From NCBI GenBank assembly GCA_038231495.1, contig JBBRLG010000516.1, positions 1 through 5,310 of the forward strand: a stretch of DNA of 5,310 bases, written 5' to 3'. The DNA is from JBBRLG01 sp038231495. GTDB lineage: Bacteria > Planctomycetota > Planctomycetia > Gemmatales > Gemmataceae. The notes beneath the pieces are model-generated. The model worked only from the letters and a program-made list of their open reading frames with translations. It was not told the origin of the DNA and did no database searches. The position numbers and the translations under genes were made by a program. Of the stretch, positions 5,117 through 5,310 are shown in pieces (within the stretch, counting starts at the first letter, position 1; every line of letters starts with the position of its first letter).

Positions 5117-5282
5117 CCCGTGAAAATGGTGTCCGTTCATTTTGCACACCCGTTGGCAAATGAACCAACGCCATTTTTGCCCCGCTTCGCTCGCGCCCGT
5201 GCTGGTACTCGCGCTCGCCCTTACTCGGCTCGGCTGGCGGTATTGCGACTTCAAAGGTCGTTTGAGTCGATAGATCGCTCAT
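5112..5282 (-). CDS. Possible small protein, 56 residues
   Basis: ATG at 5282 is preceded by AAGGGAGG (5296-5289) at a 6-base spacing, the best ribosome binding site in the window. The ORF ends with TAA at 5114-5112, 45 bp before the lipoprotein start. The peptide starts MSDLSTQTTFEVAIPPAEPS, continues with a charged middle (KGEREYQHGRERSGAK) and ends LVHLPTGVQNERTPFSRV. There is no signal peptide, membrane segment, Cys or known motif. A TATATT at the window edge (minus strand, about 5307-5302) could be its -10. Against it: the second half is part of an imperfect inverted repeat, so the frame may be open by chance, and no family is recognised. It could also be the start of a longer gene cut by the insertion of that repeat. 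Confidence 0.4.
   Translation of the reverse strand: MSDLSTQTTFEVAIPPAEPSKGEREYQHGRERSGAKMALVHLPTGVQNERTPFSRV
5123..5177. repeat. Imperfect 23-bp inverted repeat
   Basis: Left arm 5123-5145 and right arm 5155-5177 pair at 18 of 23 positions around a 9-base spacer. The paired blocks are AAAATGG with CCATTTT and GTTCATTT with AAATGAAC. It is AT-richer than its surroundings. It could be an operator next to the lipoprotein promoter, an mRNA hairpin, or a relic of insertion-sequence ends. Confidence 0.5.
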
Positions 5283-5310
5283 CAGGAGCCTCCCTTGGAA
5301 ATATACTCAA

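Noticed and set aside
4985..5254. - strand open frame of 89 codons over the lipoprotein start region
   Set aside because: It overlaps the lipoprotein signal peptide in another frame, lacks a ribosome binding site, and its composition is Arg/Ser-rich without motifs.
1..5310. CRISPR array, tRNA, rRNA, riboswitch or replication origin
   Set aside because: No evenly spaced direct repeats, cloverleaf pattern, rRNA-like sequence, known riboswitch core or DnaA-box cluster was seen by eye on either strand.

Overview
The window looks like chromosomal DNA from a GC-rich bacterium, most likely a planctomycete of the Gemmata type. This is inferred from gene content, not from any marker gene: a SUMF1/formylglycine-generating-enzyme (FGE) protein, a small retropepsin-like protease, a DUF4058 protein, a Thr/Pro-rich low-complexity protein, and short palindromic non-coding insertions.

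Layout. (1) Positions 2-532, + strand: C-terminal end of a Thr/Pro/Ala-rich protein that starts outside the window, with a Lys/Asp tail. (2) Positions 416-2429, - strand: two genes 7 bp apart, an FGE-domain protein followed by a LipB-like protein. The FGE gene has its expected start, ribosome binding site and membrane anchor at 2429, but an in-frame TAG at 2297-2295 cuts the anchor from the enzyme domain. The LipB-like protein keeps the fold signatures but has Pro and Ser where the catalytic Lys and Cys of LipB are expected. Its tail runs 117 bp antisense into the Thr-rich gene. (3) Positions 2430-2746: divergent intergenic region with a palindromic MITE-like element (2469-2606) and a TATAAT box serving the rightward genes. 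(4) Positions 2747-4535, + strand: retropepsin-like protease (GTG start), an unrecognised 173-residue protein and a DUF4058 protein, with gaps of about 40 bp, so a possible operon. (5) Positions 4547-4724: a second non-coding element with near-perfect terminal inverted repeats. It sits exactly where a leftward lipoprotein gene loses its expected reading, so that gene looks truncated. (6) Positions 5067-5310: promoter and ribosome binding site of the lipoprotein, an imperfect 23-bp inverted repeat, and a 56-codon ORF with a very good Shine-Dalgarno sequence.

How the genes work together is mostly unclear. FGE and the LipB-like protein are probably co-transcribed, but lipoylation and sulfatase maturation have no known direct link. 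The strongest leads are the amber codon in the FGE gene, the loss of both catalytic residues in the LipB-like protein, and the two small palindromic elements. I see no clear defence system, CRISPR array, tRNA or rRNA, and I do not claim a new system.
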